NCBI GenBank assembly: GCA_004352715.1
Contig: SCFE01000039.1
Span: forward strand, 1,779,649-1,843,648
DNA: 64,000 bases
Reading direction: 5' to 3'
Source: Hofstenia miamia
Taxonomy: Eukaryota > Xenacoelomorpha > Acoela
Shown here: one piece after another, positions 23,930 through 37,443 of the stretch
How positions within the stretch are numbered: the stretch's first letter is position 1
Layout of the letters: each line of letters opens with the position of its first letter
Made by a program: the position numbers and the translations under genes
The notes under the pieces: generated by a model
Seen by the model: the letters and a program-made list of their open reading frames with translations, nothing else
Database searches by the model: none
Told to the model about the DNA's origin: nothing

Positions 23930-26900
23930 CTATTCCATTTCACGTGGATCGGATTTGGGTTCAGGCTGCAGCTTAATTAAATCATCAATTCTGAGAATAG
24001 TAATAGCAGCTTCAGTTGCAAACTTCAGTGACTTCACTTTACTCACAAGTGGTTCTACGACTCCATGTTTTTTATTGTCGACACATTTTCCATTGTAAAG
24101 ATCAAGGCCAACACTAAAAATATAGAATTAACAGAAAATTGTAAATTTGAAGATAGCACATACAATAAATACAATAAATAGTGGGTATCAGGGTAGCAAA
24201 CAGAGCAAAATATTAGGATATACATATACATGCCTATGCAGTAATGCTATACAAAAGTGTAATGCTACAAAAATAATAGTGTCGTTCGTGTCTTTTGCAG
24301 AGAATGAAACGTCACAAAATAACTATTGGGAAATCATTTATCTTGACATGTAATGGTGAATACAGTATTAATGAAATTGTTGTTAAAAATGTTTCAATAC
24401 ATTTCCTATTTAAGCATGACATCTAAGTTTGAGCATACCTCCAATGCAAAGAAGCAAATAATATTTTGGGGTGTTCAAATAATCATCACGTTCAGTTGGA
24501 AACCTACAGCCACTTTTAATTCAAATCTCACTACAGGAAAGCATTAAGACATTCAATACTGTTCATCTAATCATAAACCTATGTTCAAACATATTGGCCA
24601 AAACACTTAGTGTTAATTAACAGTGATACTTGATTTTTGAAGTTATTCAATTAATGATTTGATGTAAAATCCACTAGGATTTAAGTAAAAAATTGATTAA
24701 TTGTTATAACTCAAGTATTATGGAAGATACATAGTTAAACTGATAGAGTTCATAGATATACATATGTTCTATAAGTGTGACACATTTGATGACTTGGATT
24801 AATTTTTTGAAGATAATTTTTTACACTTCATACCAAGATATATTGTAAGAAGTTGTGGCCAAAATGGACAGTTGTAAAAAAGAAACTTCTTAGGTTTCCC
24901 TACCTTGGCATTCTAGGCTTTGACAAAATAAGAGAAATTTATTTAAATTTGATAAACTTCAATTTCAAAGAAGAGAGAAAGCAATAAGTTTTACTCTTCT
25001 TTGGTTTCACAAATGATTCTTAATCAGAATTTATAGCACATTGCTTATCTGTAATCAGAACATCTGGTCACCGATTTCTGCGCCCATAAATGCAATGTGG
25101 TGGCACTATCATTAAATGTACAAAGAGTTTCAAAAACTACTAGTTTAATCATTTATGCTCCACAATTTTTAACTCTTGAGCAACCATCCCAAAATCACTT
25201 TCTTAAAGCTTTTATATATGTTTGCTTGCGCCCATCAACATATCCGTCACACTATTATACCCGAATCCAAGATGCCCCACTTACCTCTGGTAAGCCAAGC
25301 TTATGCAGATAGTGTTTATTTACACCAGGAGTTATCTTTTGACGGACACAAATGATGATTCGGTTCATCATCAGTTGACACTATGTGATAGAGTGCTTAA
25401 GCACATTGCACTTCTATTAGACTTCCAGCATTACTTCTAATAGCTTTGCAAATTGTCTATTATGGAATCAGTAAGTGCATTTTTGCCTCCAATAACATTT
25501 TCATCACAATCTTGTATTCACGTTTCAGTTTTCACAACATACTCCCGATTCCTTTGAATGTGACCTACATATTCTTTTTTCACAGCAATTCCAAACTCTT
25601 TACATGACTTAGAGTTGATGACATTTGTATAAGTTTTACTTTCACAATCTCTATTATCAATATAGTATTGTAGATTTTTTAGAAAACTAAAAACCTCAAT
25701 ACTCACTATTTATAATTGTGTTTATCAGCCTGTGTTTGAGCAGCATTGTGAAAAGCGCGCAATTTTGCAACTAAATCAGACGAATCCTGGGCAGCATTGA
25801 CAGCTAAGGTTTTAGGTATGACTAAAAGAGAATGTGCGAATTCGGCTACAGCTAATTGTTCACGTGAAGACTAAATATACATAAACAAATATGCTGACAT
25901 TGAATGTTTAATCACTTACAATTGAAGAAGCTAAATTTTCTAAATAAATGGAAAGTGCGGTCTCTACAGCCCCACCACCAGGAACCAATGCCTTGCTTTC
26001 AATCACTCTTTTAATTATGCTCAAAGCATCGTGGATTGATCTCTCCATTTCATCACACATGAAGTCATTGGCGCCTCGTAAAACTATTGAAGCAGCACTT
26101 CGAGCTTTTGGCCTACAAACATTTATTAGAAAAATCATGTTATTGTCTTGTCAATCGATATTAATATTGCAAGAAAATAATATCTAGAATAAAGTCGATA
26201 CTGAAAACAAAGAGGTTTACACCAGAGTGTATTGAAAATTTTTCAAAACTAGAATCATTATAAATCACGAATATTTTAAGAATTTTCAAGTTAATAAAAA
26301 TAATGATAGCTAGACACTAGATTTACCCCTTGATAAAAATGAGTTCATCGTCACAAATTCTTTCTTGGACAACTTCTTCAGCTTCACCTAACGACGAGGT
26401 ATCGAAACTTTCTTCACCCTCAAGATTGGCAAGGGTGACCACCAAAGTAGCTAAATACAACAATTCTAATATATTAGTTGTAGTTTAAATCAAACAATTT
26501 CAATTCGGCTATTTCAAGTAACTTCAAGCGATTACCAATACAAATTTTGTTATAAGGATATTACAAATTTGTTTCATTTTCTCAATGAAAATTGCAATGA
26601 TATCTCTTGCATGCCAGAAATAGTTTGGGTTACTTATGAAAAGTACCTTATGAGATTGAAAAAAGAGTGCAATAAAATTCTGATTATAGTAGTTCTCAAT
26701 ATGTGAAATATAAGTAGGGCTGTAAATGATCATTGATATAGCAACATTTTCCAGCGAGTATCATTGATCTGATTCAGGAAACATTATAACAACGCGAAGA
26801 GAATCACTGAACACAATCTTTTCGAGAACTATTGTTTATGCACAGCTGCAGTAAATAAAAGTTTATATGTGTTTTCATTTTTTTCGATAATTCTTTGAAA

Positions 26901-29900
26901 ATTTTTTTTAGCTGTGATTGTCGGTCAAGATAATACATGACGTAGTAGATTATAACAGATTGATAATTGATTGACGCGAGAAATTTGAGTTTCGAACAGC
27001 CCTAATAATATGTGGTGCTTAAGTGCTATAAAATACTCAAAATGGGTTCTCAAAATTAAAAATTAGGTAGTAACGAAACTATATTTAGATATTACAGTAT
27101 GAAAATAAGTTTTTCCATCGACGTCTCAAGCAAATTGTGACGTTTGTTTGTAAGGATTGCGTTTTAAGAGCTAAAGCTATACTCAACGTCACAAACAACC
27201 ATTGGGGCTTCCTTGACGGAAGCAAAGTCCGTGGAAGACCATTCAGAAGCTCGATATTCTGCCGGAATTGTTGACGGAATTTAAAATGACGAAAAGTTGC
27301 TTAAAATGGGAATAAGCAGGTGATATTAAAAAGTAGTGGTTTTAGGTGGTCTTAGTTTTTTAGGTGCTCAAATTATAATCCGGTCTCTGATAATAACATA
27401 TCCGTCCCAATTTGTTTAATGTCATAGAAAATTTCGTAAAACTAAAGTCTGTTGTTTGACAGCTGCTAAATCAAGACAAAAAATGGAAAGTTTGCTTTCT
27501 AATATATTTCATTCTAATGACAACTATTCTTACCCATTGTTTATAATTGTGCAATACTTTTACTATGCATTTTATGGTATATTAATTTCATGTCATAGCT
27601 TTTGTGCATTGTTTTGACATCTATGTTCTTTATAGAAAAATCTACATTTCCATCAAAGAAATTCATGGATATTGCTGCTTTGAAAGTTATTATTCAGTTG
27701 CAATATTAATAAATGTCATTTTGTTATCGTGAGAGTTCAACATTATTTTTTAACGGCTAACATTATTTGTGGACCAAAAATTTGTAAAAATAAAGTTTTT
27801 TTCCAATTTATCATAAATTACAAAACTTGAAGTAAAATTGTTGGAATAAATAGATATATTATACACAGAACAAACTGAATATCTTTCATAAGCATGCATA
27901 AATTAAGCGAAATTCTTGCAAAATTGGAAATTATATTGCACACTCCCTTTCAAATAGGTTTACTGATTCTTGCAAAACACAAAGTACTTATACAGACAAA
28001 TTATGCTGATTCTACATATAGTTGTTTTTTAGGGTAACCGAGTACTTAAAACAATAAAATTGAAATTAACACTTAATTAAAATTGCTGATTATTAAAATG
28101 GTGGTATGCAGTCATATTTTCACAAAATATACAAGTGGCAATGATCTAACATTATGTAAAAAATTTTGGTTGTCATTATTATTTTGAATTAGAAGATTCC
28201 AAAAATTCCTACATGTTATTAACTTCCGCGTCGTTATGGACACACTGGGAGACAAACGTTTCAAATTGTACTTAAGAATTAGATTTTCACCGGGAGCACC
28301 CTGCAGTGCAATCTACAAGAATTCATCTACATTATATTCGGCAAGGGGCAACATTTCACTAAAAATGATAAACGTTTAGAATTATTCCTTTCTGATGCAT
28401 AAAGTAAATGCTTCGAAATCCTTATATACAACCTTTCTGTGTGAAATGACAAATTTGAAAATTACATTCTAAATAATGCCAACAATGAAAAAAAACATTA
28501 GTAGTTGCAAAGGTTACCTCCAGTGGCTTTGGTAATCCGCTTGAGATCACTTTTTTTACAACGCCTAACGCCCATTGCCCCCTTTTCTATAAAATACTTG
28601 AGACAAATATCGTCGATACCGCCAGTTGTTAAAATGACATTTGCACCAGTTTTCAAAATTTTATCAATTCGTTCTTTTGTAATGTTGAGTTCTCTAAAAA
28701 TAAATTTACATTGAATTGGCTTAACGGTGCTTACCTTTCTCTAATTTTTTCTAATTGGTCTGCACTCTCCGAAACAACTTGCACTCCCAATTTCATTTTG
28801 ACCTTTTGCAAACTGAAATCCAAACAGGCTATTTTTGCGTTCAATATTTTTTTCGGCATTACTAAATATCGATGTTTAAAAAATTTATGAATAGAAGCAT
28901 ACATTGAGAAGCAACAGTGCAATTCAAAGCATAGCCGGCAACTAAAATGGATTCTTTAGCACTCTTCCCATGAGCCTTTAAAACATTAACAGCATTGATA
29001 GGAACACGTGACATTCCTTTAGGATCAGTATATTGTACAGCTTGGGCAGCTTGAACAGTTAACTGCGAAAAAAATTCAGCATCTACACCTATAATTTTAG
29101 AAGACATAGATGTCTTCGCCGCATTGATTAAAAGTTCTTGATTGTATTCATCAGATCCAATAGTTAAATGTTCTTTAACGTACTTCACTGCTTCTCTAAA
29201 TTACATGTCTTTTATGCATTCGCAAAATAATAATTAAAATACCCTAATCCCATTGCATACTACTTTTATCAAACTACACATTACAAATGTAGAACTTTAA
29301 TATACTTACGTGGTGCAAAAACAATTTAATGATTTATAAAATGGATAAATAATGAGTCAAGAATCAGTCGTAATCTACTAAATAATAATTGGGTGAAAAT
29401 TACGACTGAAAGATATAAAATATAAAAGTAAGGTTTTACTTGCACGCCAAACGATAGCCGCTTATGATCGAAGTTGGATGGATCCTTTGTTTCACCAACT
29501 CCTCTGCATTTTTGAGCAATTCAGCAGCAATAATAACCTAAATTTTAATGAAAAACTAAAAAAGAATAACCACAACAAATTGATCGAAATGATGCTTCTA
29601 TAACACAATTAGTGGAAACCACACAAAAAATTCCTAAGCTTTATTTGGTAGGAATGGCGGGAACATCTTAAATTTATAATCTTATATTTTCAACTACGTC
29701 TACCATCATAATGCAACTAATTGTTGAGAAGAGTGTTTATATTTTTAAACAAAAATACGCAAAGATATCTCCAACCAAAGTTGAAAGAGAATTTGATACT
29801 AAATTCATCAAAGGCATAAACATTGAGGCAGCTAAGAATATGTTATATTTTATATAAAAATAAATTTAACAATCAAGTATTTTAAAATAAACTATATCCA

Positions 29901-30544
29901 AAAGAAAGTGCGAGTAATTGAAACTTAAAATACGACTGATTTAAAAAAGCACACATTTACATCAGTACTATTAATTATTTCTTGGAATATGAACACACAA
30001 TTAAATAAAAGTGAACGCATATTGAATTGTTACTAGATAGAATAGAAGTTACTTGATTTATAGAAATACTTTAAATTCCGCAATAAATCAGAAGTCAGAG
30101 ATCAAAAAGAATAACAGTACTTGTAGCAGGAAGGTTTTTTACCCGAAACAGCTAGCATGTTTGACAGCGCTGCACAATTAAACAGAGCTTAGAATTCAAT
30201 CAACTGCATTTCTAGATAAAATTGAAACAAATATTAATATATAGCTAAGTAAAATTTAAGCAAATATTTGATTAAAAATTAATTTACCACTGAGGTTGTT
30301 CCATCGCCTACTTCCTCATCCTGTAATTGGGACAGTTCTACCAAAATTTTTGCAGATGGATGTTCGACATTTAATAACTTTAAAATAGTTGCACCATCAT
30401 TGGTTATTGTTATGTCCTAAAAAAATCATAAAAAACTGAATAGATTTATCACACTTACGCCTACGTCGTCCACTAACATTTTGTCCAGACCAACAGGTCC
30501 TAGTGAACTCTTTACTATGTTTGAAATAGATTGCGCAGCCAAGA
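23930..30544 (-). CDS. CCT1: T-complex protein 1 subunit alpha (CCT1), exons 2-11
   Basis: Subunit of the cytosolic TRiC/CCT chaperonin, which folds actin, tubulin and other proteins using ATP. Exons on the minus strand: 30544-30459, 30416-30288, 29537-29440, 29195-28903, 28861-28735, 28693-28518, 26450-26327, 26112-25920, 25870-25707 and 24113-23930 (TAG stop). Each intron has GT-AG ends and all phases match with no internal stop. Landmarks: [22 protein letters not shown], the ATPase motif [59 protein letters not shown] and [14 protein letters not shown]. Exon 2 starts in phase so that G|TC makes Val after the 59240-59309 exon. With that exon the protein has 547 residues, against about 556 in vertebrates. 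The alpha subunit is preferred over other CCT subunits from the DFSLQK and C-terminal sequences. Confidence 0.95.
24114..25706 (-). other. CCT1 intron 10
   Basis: GTGAGT donor at 25706 and TTTTTAG acceptor at 24114. About 1.6 kb, AT-rich, with no recognisable element or nested gene. Confidence 0.7.
26451..28517 (-). other. CCT1 intron 7
   Basis: GTAACC donor at 28517 and ATTTAG acceptor at 26451. About 2.1 kb, AT-rich, with no gene or clear transposon seen. Confidence 0.7.
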
Positions 30545-30546
30545 CT

Positions 30547-32174
30547 AAATATATGAACACTTAATTTTAAGATATACATATAAACTTCATTCTTTTGACC
30601 TATATTGATTTGCTCGCGAAACAAAATATTTTAAATCCGATGCCACTTTGTATTGCAGTTTATTGTTTATTATGTCATCTATTCTTTCGAAATGTTAATG
30701 AAGTGTATTTCTGAAGCATAGTGTTACATATTTCTCATCACAGCAATTTTGGGAACTTTTTCTCACTACTAGCATAAAGTGGAGATTTTCATTGTATGGT
30801 GACCACATGTCATTTGTTTTTTAAAGAGGGTTATAACCCATGATTGATACTGCTACAAGTAAGCGTGATTTAATAAAAACGTAGCTTCACCTAGTCTTTT
30901 CATGACAAGAATTGATGACACAATCTATTCCCATTTGGAATAACTGCTTGTTAAATTGCTTGAAAATCTTTTTTTTCAACTTGGACATTATTCCTGGCGT
31001 TCGTTAAGTTTTTCAAAATTTGCTTAGAAAATACTGCAAACCGTATCAAATTTTATCGCATTTGAGTAATGACATTAAATTCACCAGGGGAATCATAACC
31101 ATGAAAGAGACAATGTCACCAATTGAGGCTATGTGAAAAATTTTGTAAGAAAATCTAAAAATTTCATGTTAAGCAAATCAGGTTATGCTTGAATAGTCTC
31201 CAGAAAAATTAAATGGTCTTGGTTTTTAGAAAATTGATTGAAAAAAATACCAAGATATTTTAAAAAATCGTTCTTGTCAAGGCAATGCAACACATGATTT
31301 TGGATTTGCTACACTAAATACAAATCTACTATGTTAACTGGTTAGCAATGGGCTTCCCGAGTTAAATATCTGGATGCATAAATAAGTTAATTTCGATAAT
31401 TTGTTAGTATAACGAATTGACAAATTTTATTAAAAGAGTTTAATGCCATTTAAGTTATATTTGGTTAAGTTGGCAATGGCCTCTACTTCAATTTTCAAAG
31501 AAATGATTGAGATAAGCAAATGGCACATAACGTGTTCCTCTCCAATCAAAATACAACACCGGACATCATAAGACATTATTTCTTACACTTCTTCAACAAT
31601 CTCCTATTCATCATTCGCATCTTTTCAAGGGTCTCAGACCAGAAATATTTTCATTCGCACAAAACAGCATTTTTTCTGATAAAATTTGACAGCATTTGAA
31701 TTGGTTAATCGCATGACGTTGACTGTTGCATCTATTTCTCCAAAATATTCTGGTTTTCTAATCGTTTGCTAATACAACAAGTCCTAAAAGCAAGTTTCTA
31801 GAAAGACTATTTCTTTGATTTTCTAAGTCACTTGATGAGGTTAATCAAAATCTAGCCAATCTTTTCAATAATATTAATTAACAGATTATTTTCTTTTTGA
31901 AATTTAAAATATCAGCTGTTTCTTAAATTGATTTCTGTTAAACTAATATTTACAGTTAAAATAACACTATACGGTCAAAATCGCCCTCGAAAGTAATAAT
32001 GGGCAAGCATATTTTCATTAAGACCTGTTCATTTGATAAAATTGTTTTATTTTACAATATATGCCTATTTTCACTCAAATAAGGCCAAAATTTGCAAACG
32101 ATTAAAAGTATGAAAAACGCAATTCTTCTAAATTTTTATGGTCAGGCTATGATTCTAGAAATATCAATCAATTT
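30547..32174. other. Gene-free part of CCT1 intron 1
   Basis: AT-rich, no exon or transposon identified. It was searched in particular for a CCT1 exon 1 and for the missing cullin terminal exons, without success. Confidence 0.5.
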
Positions 32175-32821
32175 TAAGGATATCGGCGGGTCAGTAATGA
32201 GTAAAATATCGAGGTAAATTTTGCCAAAAAAAAATTTGAGTTACGGGTCAATTCTACTGGAAAAATATTTCAGGAAGCCATTTTCGTAGCCTATTTTGTT
32301 CGAAAATGGGTCTGAATAGGTAGAAAATGCATTTGAAGGGGGTAGGGGTACCCCCCCAAAACGGACTTGGTGGCGTGAAAACTCTATAAATCCCTAACTT
32401 CAAGTCCTTTTACTGCCTGGTTACCATTGTCGTACTATGTCATATCGGGTATCATTGTAACGGTTGAAATGTGCCCGATCTTACTAAAATTCTTTCTTTT
32501 TTGTCCGTGAAAAGCCCGCGAAACCTTTGGCCTAGTTTTATCATGACCTTTTTGATAGTGTTTTGTCTCTTATTGAAGCTGATTGGCTAAGTCCGTGCCC
32601 TAGGAAACGCTGATTGGCTAATGATTCTATCACGCCACTTTGACAATTCAAAGACTCGGCCGGTGCGTGATCAGCACTGCTCGCCTAGCAATTTGATTGG
32701 CCGTCAGTCCTTGAGTGATAACTTATCTGTTTTTTTACTTAATATTTTCAGTCGACATGGGTGCCAAAAAGAAAGCTTCAAAGAAAGAATCATCAGTCAC
32801 TGGTGTCACAAAGAAATCAAG
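32175..32821 (+). mobile_element. 5' end of a TTAA-target transposon (same family as 34149-35607)
   Basis: After a TTAA it begins GGATATCGGCGGGTCAGTAA, identical to the left end of the element at 34149, and it matches that element again from CCAAAACGGACTTGG (about 32356) to about 32503. It then keeps sequence missing from the other copy: a promoter-like stretch, a TATTTTCAG acceptor at about 32743-32751, and an ATG at 32757 opening MGAKKKASKKESSVTGVTKK, a basic start typical of these transposases. It is cut off at a single-n join into (TA)n at 32822. Confidence 0.65.
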
Positions 32822-32970
32822 NATATATATATATATATATATACATATGTATGTATACAACAAACCAATCAGTAAATAGTTGAGCAAATGCATTGGTTTT
32901 GATAAATAAAAATATGAATAATAATTAAATTTCAGCAAAAAATCTCTAATCGTTGTACAGTAAAAATTAC

Positions 32971-33828
32971 CGTCTCCCGTAGTTGGATTTGGTTAATTTT
33001 AATACGAAAGTGTTTGTTCTGAAATTCCGAATTAACTGAGAATGTGTCACTGGCGTTAACGTTTTTGCCCTAAATACAACAACTTCAAAAAAACAAATCC
33101 TAACAAACATTAAAATATTGGAAATGTAGTTATAAAGATATATTACTAATGGTTCTTTACGAAGAACCCTTGAGTCTTTTTTTCCAACAGATAGTGACTG
33201 GAGTGTACGTGTTAATTCAGCTGAATCAATATTTGTCAATTCAAGAAGCTGACCAAATGTATAAACTTGCTGAACATTGAAAAGAAGTAGCACCAATGCC
33301 TGAAACAATGAAACTTGCAATTCTTTTGCACCCTAAAATAACTTTTAAATACGAAATAGGTACGAAAATGTATAGACAATACTTGAAATGAAGTATAACA
33401 TACAGTTTCGAATTTGGCTTTTAGGATACAGTGACCAAGTGTTGATTGCCACTGAATTCTTCTTCCATGATGTTTTGAAAGGTAAAAATTTTTGAAGCAT
33501 TCAAGGTAAGGAGACATCTAAAAAACAAAAATGAACATCATTTTGTAATATTAAAGAAAAACCATATGTCCAGTATGCTATTAGTCATAAAAAGATAACG
33601 AAAGTAAACCAAATGCAAAATTTGAAATATTCACATCTGAAGGTATATTAACGGTAAGAGGAGGATATGTAGGCCAAAATCCAACGGTTAAAATGTTAAC
33701 TGTCATCTCAATGGCACCAGGAAGATCCTTAAGATCTAAGTGGGTCTTAAATGCAACCATGATATCTTTGGACACTTCAATATCTTTAAACATTCCCTCT
33801 AGTTTACTGGTAAATTGAGCACCACATT
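32971..33828 (-). CDS. CUL4: Cullin (CUL4-like), four internal exons, partial
   Basis: Scaffold of a cullin-RING ubiquitin ligase. Exons 33828-33635, 33517-33404, 33332-33147 and 33069-32971 have GT-AG boundaries and join in phase with no stops, giving about 197 residues. The product reads [84 protein letters not shown] and [13 protein letters not shown], the cullin homology domain. VSKDIMV, YWPT-like and QWQSTLGHC favour CUL4 over CUL1-3. Missing are everything N-terminal and the last exons with the winged helix and neddylation lysine. A TTAA transposon begins 317 bases upstream and another ends at the gap 149 bases downstream. It lies in CCT1 intron 1 on the same strand. Confidence 0.88.
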
Positions 33829-34148
33829 CTAAAAATACAATAACATTGATTTTGAAGATGGTTTTAAGAATATACATACATAGATATATACTAGGCCTTT
33901 CACTTGGACTAAAAATTATATCATGAATTGTTTTATCATGTTTTATAATGTAATGTATATTAAGCAAATATTAGGCCATTTGAAAAATGTCTTTGACAGC
34001 TATAATAAATTTGATCTTTTCACTCTCAAACAATATTTCTCTAACTACAGCATGAAATCTTTATTAAAAGCCTAACTGACGACGAAAACGATCAATTGAA
34101 GATTCAGGATGCATGATTTTCTAGTGATACTTTAAAGAAATATATTAA

Positions 34149-35607
34149 GGATATCGGCGGGTCAGTAATGAGTANCCCCAAAACGGACTTGGTGGCGTGA
34201 AAACTCTATAAATCGCTAACTTCAAGTCCTTTTACTGCCTGGTTACCATTGTCGTACTATGTCATATCGGTTATCATTGTAACGGTTGAAATGTGCCCGA
34301 TCTTACTAAAATTCTTTCTTTTTTGGACAAAATACCTAAACACCATTACTGCCCCGAGGGCTTGGAGTCTTGGTGTTTTTACCAACGTCTTGTGGCAAAT
34401 AAGATTCCAATTCCAAAGGGAGCACATAAGGACTTCATAAAGACACCGCTGTGCCCTATGGTCATAGACGCCATCACACCAATTTTTGAGCGGATGTCAT
34501 CAGAGGAGCTGCTCTCACGATGTGTGCTGCAGACGACACAAAATGCAAATGAAAGTGTCCATCACTTGATATGGGACCGTTGCCCTAAGCATAAATTTGC
34601 TCTACGCAATAGAATAACGATTGCTGTTGCCTTAGGAGCAGCAGAATTCAATTTTGGTTCGGCAGCCTCTCGCTCTTACATACAGCATCTCAACCTACCT
34701 GTTGGTCAGGAAACTTTGAAACGCGGGAAAAAGAGGGATAGCTGTAGGTTGTATGCAGGGGAAATTGCAGTTACAACCAAAGCAAAAAAGAGGAGAATTG
34801 CTAGAGCCACTGCAACAGCGCAGCACCAGCAACAGATGAAGGAAAAGTTTGGCGTTTTTTATGACCCTGGCAATGCTAATGACTTTTAATGAATTTTTGC
34901 ATTTTTTTAATGGGGGGTAGGGATGCCTTTTTAATCAATACATTGTTGAAATTTATGTTGTACTCTTGTTTAATTACTTGCACATAGTGTTGCTAAGGGT
35001 ATGTTGCTAAATAGACAACTTGGAAGTACTTCTGACAAAATTTGGTAACAATCTGTCATTGATGAAACTTTATTTGCGTTTTTCTCAAAATGGCCATTTT
35101 TACCAAATTGCTGGTACGGGGGAACTAATATCTCAAAAACTTATTGTCCGATACATGCCATATTTGCACACAATATTCCCAGGATAACTATCTATGGAGT
35201 GACAGGGGCTTTTTTGGATATATGCATTACTTTTTTAGTTTTGTGACTTTGAATGAGGCCATACCCTAATTTTTCTGAGCCTGTAAATCCGGGTCTATTT
35301 ATACCTCTCTCACTTGAAAACCAATTCAGATATCCCTAAAAGCCCATGTCACTCCAAAGATAATCCCTACAAATATGTACATGCAAAGTTTGAAAGCTCT
35401 GTGATGATTAGGTTTTTCTAAAGTAGTTCCCTAAATCGGGGCTAAAAAGTGCTTACTCAGCAATAATTTTGTTACATAATTCAGAAATAATGCAGTCAAG
35501 CTCTGTTTTTTTGGTTTATTTCCTAATATTTTACCCCACTGCTTTGAATTAAACCACAAAAATTGCTTAAAAGTTTGTATTTTGGATTTTCAGCCCCTCG
35601 GGTATCC
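34149..35607 (+). mobile_element. TTAA-target DNA transposon (Kolobok-like), internally shortened
   Basis: The ends GGATATCGGCGGG (34149) and its inverted partner CCCCTCGGGTATCC (to 35607) are flanked on both sides by TTAA (34145-34148 and 35608-35611). It carries the C-terminal part of a transposase at 34293-34889. The promoter, first exon and N terminus seen in the 32175 copy are missing. A single n at 34175 replaces about 180 bases present in that copy. TTAA targets are used by piggyBac and Kolobok; the protein is not piggyBac-like, so Kolobok is my preferred label. Confidence 0.7.
34293..34889 (+). pseudogene. Transposase C-terminal region, Mutator-like/Kolobok type
   Basis: An open frame of 198 codons ending TTTTAA. 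It contains CPEGLESWCFYQR, then CPMVIDAITPIFERMSSEEL and TQNANESVHHLIWDRCPK, a block found in arthropod and cnidarian transposases annotated as Mutator-like (pattern CP-G-SWC-YQR ... TQN-NES-N-IW-RCPK). A Lys/Arg-rich tail follows. The ATG at 34293 is only the first in frame; the true N terminus and the first catalytic residues were removed by the internal deletion. Confidence 0.7.
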
Positions 35608-35611
35608 TTAA

Positions 35612-37443
35612 TGTCTCATTAAGCATCATACATTCCACATCTCCAGTAGTAACTCATGCGCGTAAATTCTAAAATAACTTCTTTGTTTCACATGTTAATA
35701 GATATATGACTATTTCCTTATATTCGCTCCAACTACATGAAAAGGTAATTATGATGAAGTGTTCTTCACCAAGCCCTTAATTCGGATGCTGAGAATGTTA
35801 ATGTTTCGTCTAGTGTTTAATTAATAGTTTAAAACAGTGCTTTCGCAGTGGAATTTCCTTTCTAACTAACTCAAAATACCTTAATTCCAATGCAAAAGCA
35901 GGAAGGTATTAGTTAATTTAATGCGCATTCTGAAATCTCGAAATTTTAAACACAAACTAATTCTATGTTATAGTCTCATTAAATATTTATCAAAAGTACA
36001 CAATTTAGTCAACGCTTGATTTTCTCATTATGTGTACATATATAAAATATCAGAAAAATTACAGACGAAAAGGGAAAGCTAATATTGAATTTGGAATTGA
36101 CTTTTTTTCTTTTTGTACACAGTAAGCCAATATTTCAATCTTGTAAATTCCATTTACAAATCTAGAATAGACACGACCCTCTGCAAATTCATTTCGGGTA
36201 TAAGAATTTTAGAAAGAACATTGTACAAGTAATTATTATACTTGATTTTATTAGGAGCAAAAAGTTTTATACCGAATTTCACGGGTGTTTCATTAATATT
36301 AAGAAACTAGAAAAATCTTTGCGGCATTTTATTTATATCTTAATCTATTGTAAATATTTAAACAGCACTTAATATTTTTAAAATTGTTTAGGAAATGCGC
36401 CTTCACTATAAAGACTTTACACTAAATGCGCCTTCACTATAAAGACTTTACACTAACTGAAAACTAGCCGGGTTGACTTAGAATAAAAAAATGATTTTTT
36501 CAAAAGCTTAATAAAGACTGTAAATAAATAATAGGGGCTGTATTTTTGTGGGGATCGTGGCAGGGGAGCACTACTTATGAGAAATGTTGAATATAATTTT
36601 TTTATTATATGCAAATCAGTTGCAATTGAAAAGATTAAAATATTTTCGGAAATTAGTGAGTTTTACAAAAATTCAAAATTCTTAAGCCTACTGTTGATTT
36701 TGTGTACCTATCTTTTCTGTTCTTTGTTAGTGGAATTTCAGGTAAATTGTAACTGTCACAGATATGGTTGGAGAAAACTCAAATATAATAGCAGGCCGGA
36801 CTCTGAGATAAACATAACATACATTAAAGAAGATTCCCACATTCTTACAAGAGTATTACACATCCAAATGTTGAATTTAATGCAATGTGCAAACAACTGT
36901 TACCTGATGAATTAAAATATCTTTCACAAAGAAGCTGCAATGTGTACTCTTCTAAATATTTTGATATTGTATTGAAAAGGGCTTTTAACTGTTTTTTAAA
37001 AAAATTTTGTAAATAATTTGCGAAAATTAACTACGCTTACATAGATATTTATATTTTTATGTATTTACTAAATTTTTTTAAAACTTGTTTGTAATAAGTT
37101 TATAATGGAAGTAAGATTTCATGAAACAATGGCCTCCATTGGATCGGCTTTAAATGTTCACTTCCAGTCCAGATGTTGCCATTCTCGGAGTTCGCGGAGC
37201 AGGCAATGCAAATATGTTAAGTCACAATTAATTAAAAACACCTATGGTGCAAATTCGTTTTTGTTAAAGTTGTGGACATTTTTAGCAACTGCCCGGTAAC
37301 ATCTGGCAAATCAAAAACAGTAAAGAATCTGTTGCAAAGATTAGTGTTACTTTTTTATATATTTTTGTAGTTTATAGATTGCTAATAATGCAAATTGATT
37401 AGTAGTAGTAGTAGTAAAATTATATTTACTTGACCCTATTTAG
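35612..37443. other. AT-rich intronic stretch with a tandem duplication and possible coding scraps
   Basis: A 31-base unit, AAATGCGCCTTCACTATAAA and 11 more bases, is directly duplicated at 36393-36454. Plus-strand frames at 36836-37017 (reading QLLPDELKYLSQRSCNVYSS) and around 37120-37215 (PDVAILGVRGAGNANM) look slightly protein-like but could not be tied to a gene. Confidence 0.35.

Noticed and set aside
30547-32170. Search for a CCT1 first exon close to exon 2
   Set aside because: No frame resembling LSVFG-R-TG-RSQN followed by a phase-1 donor is present; the matching exon is at 59309-59240.
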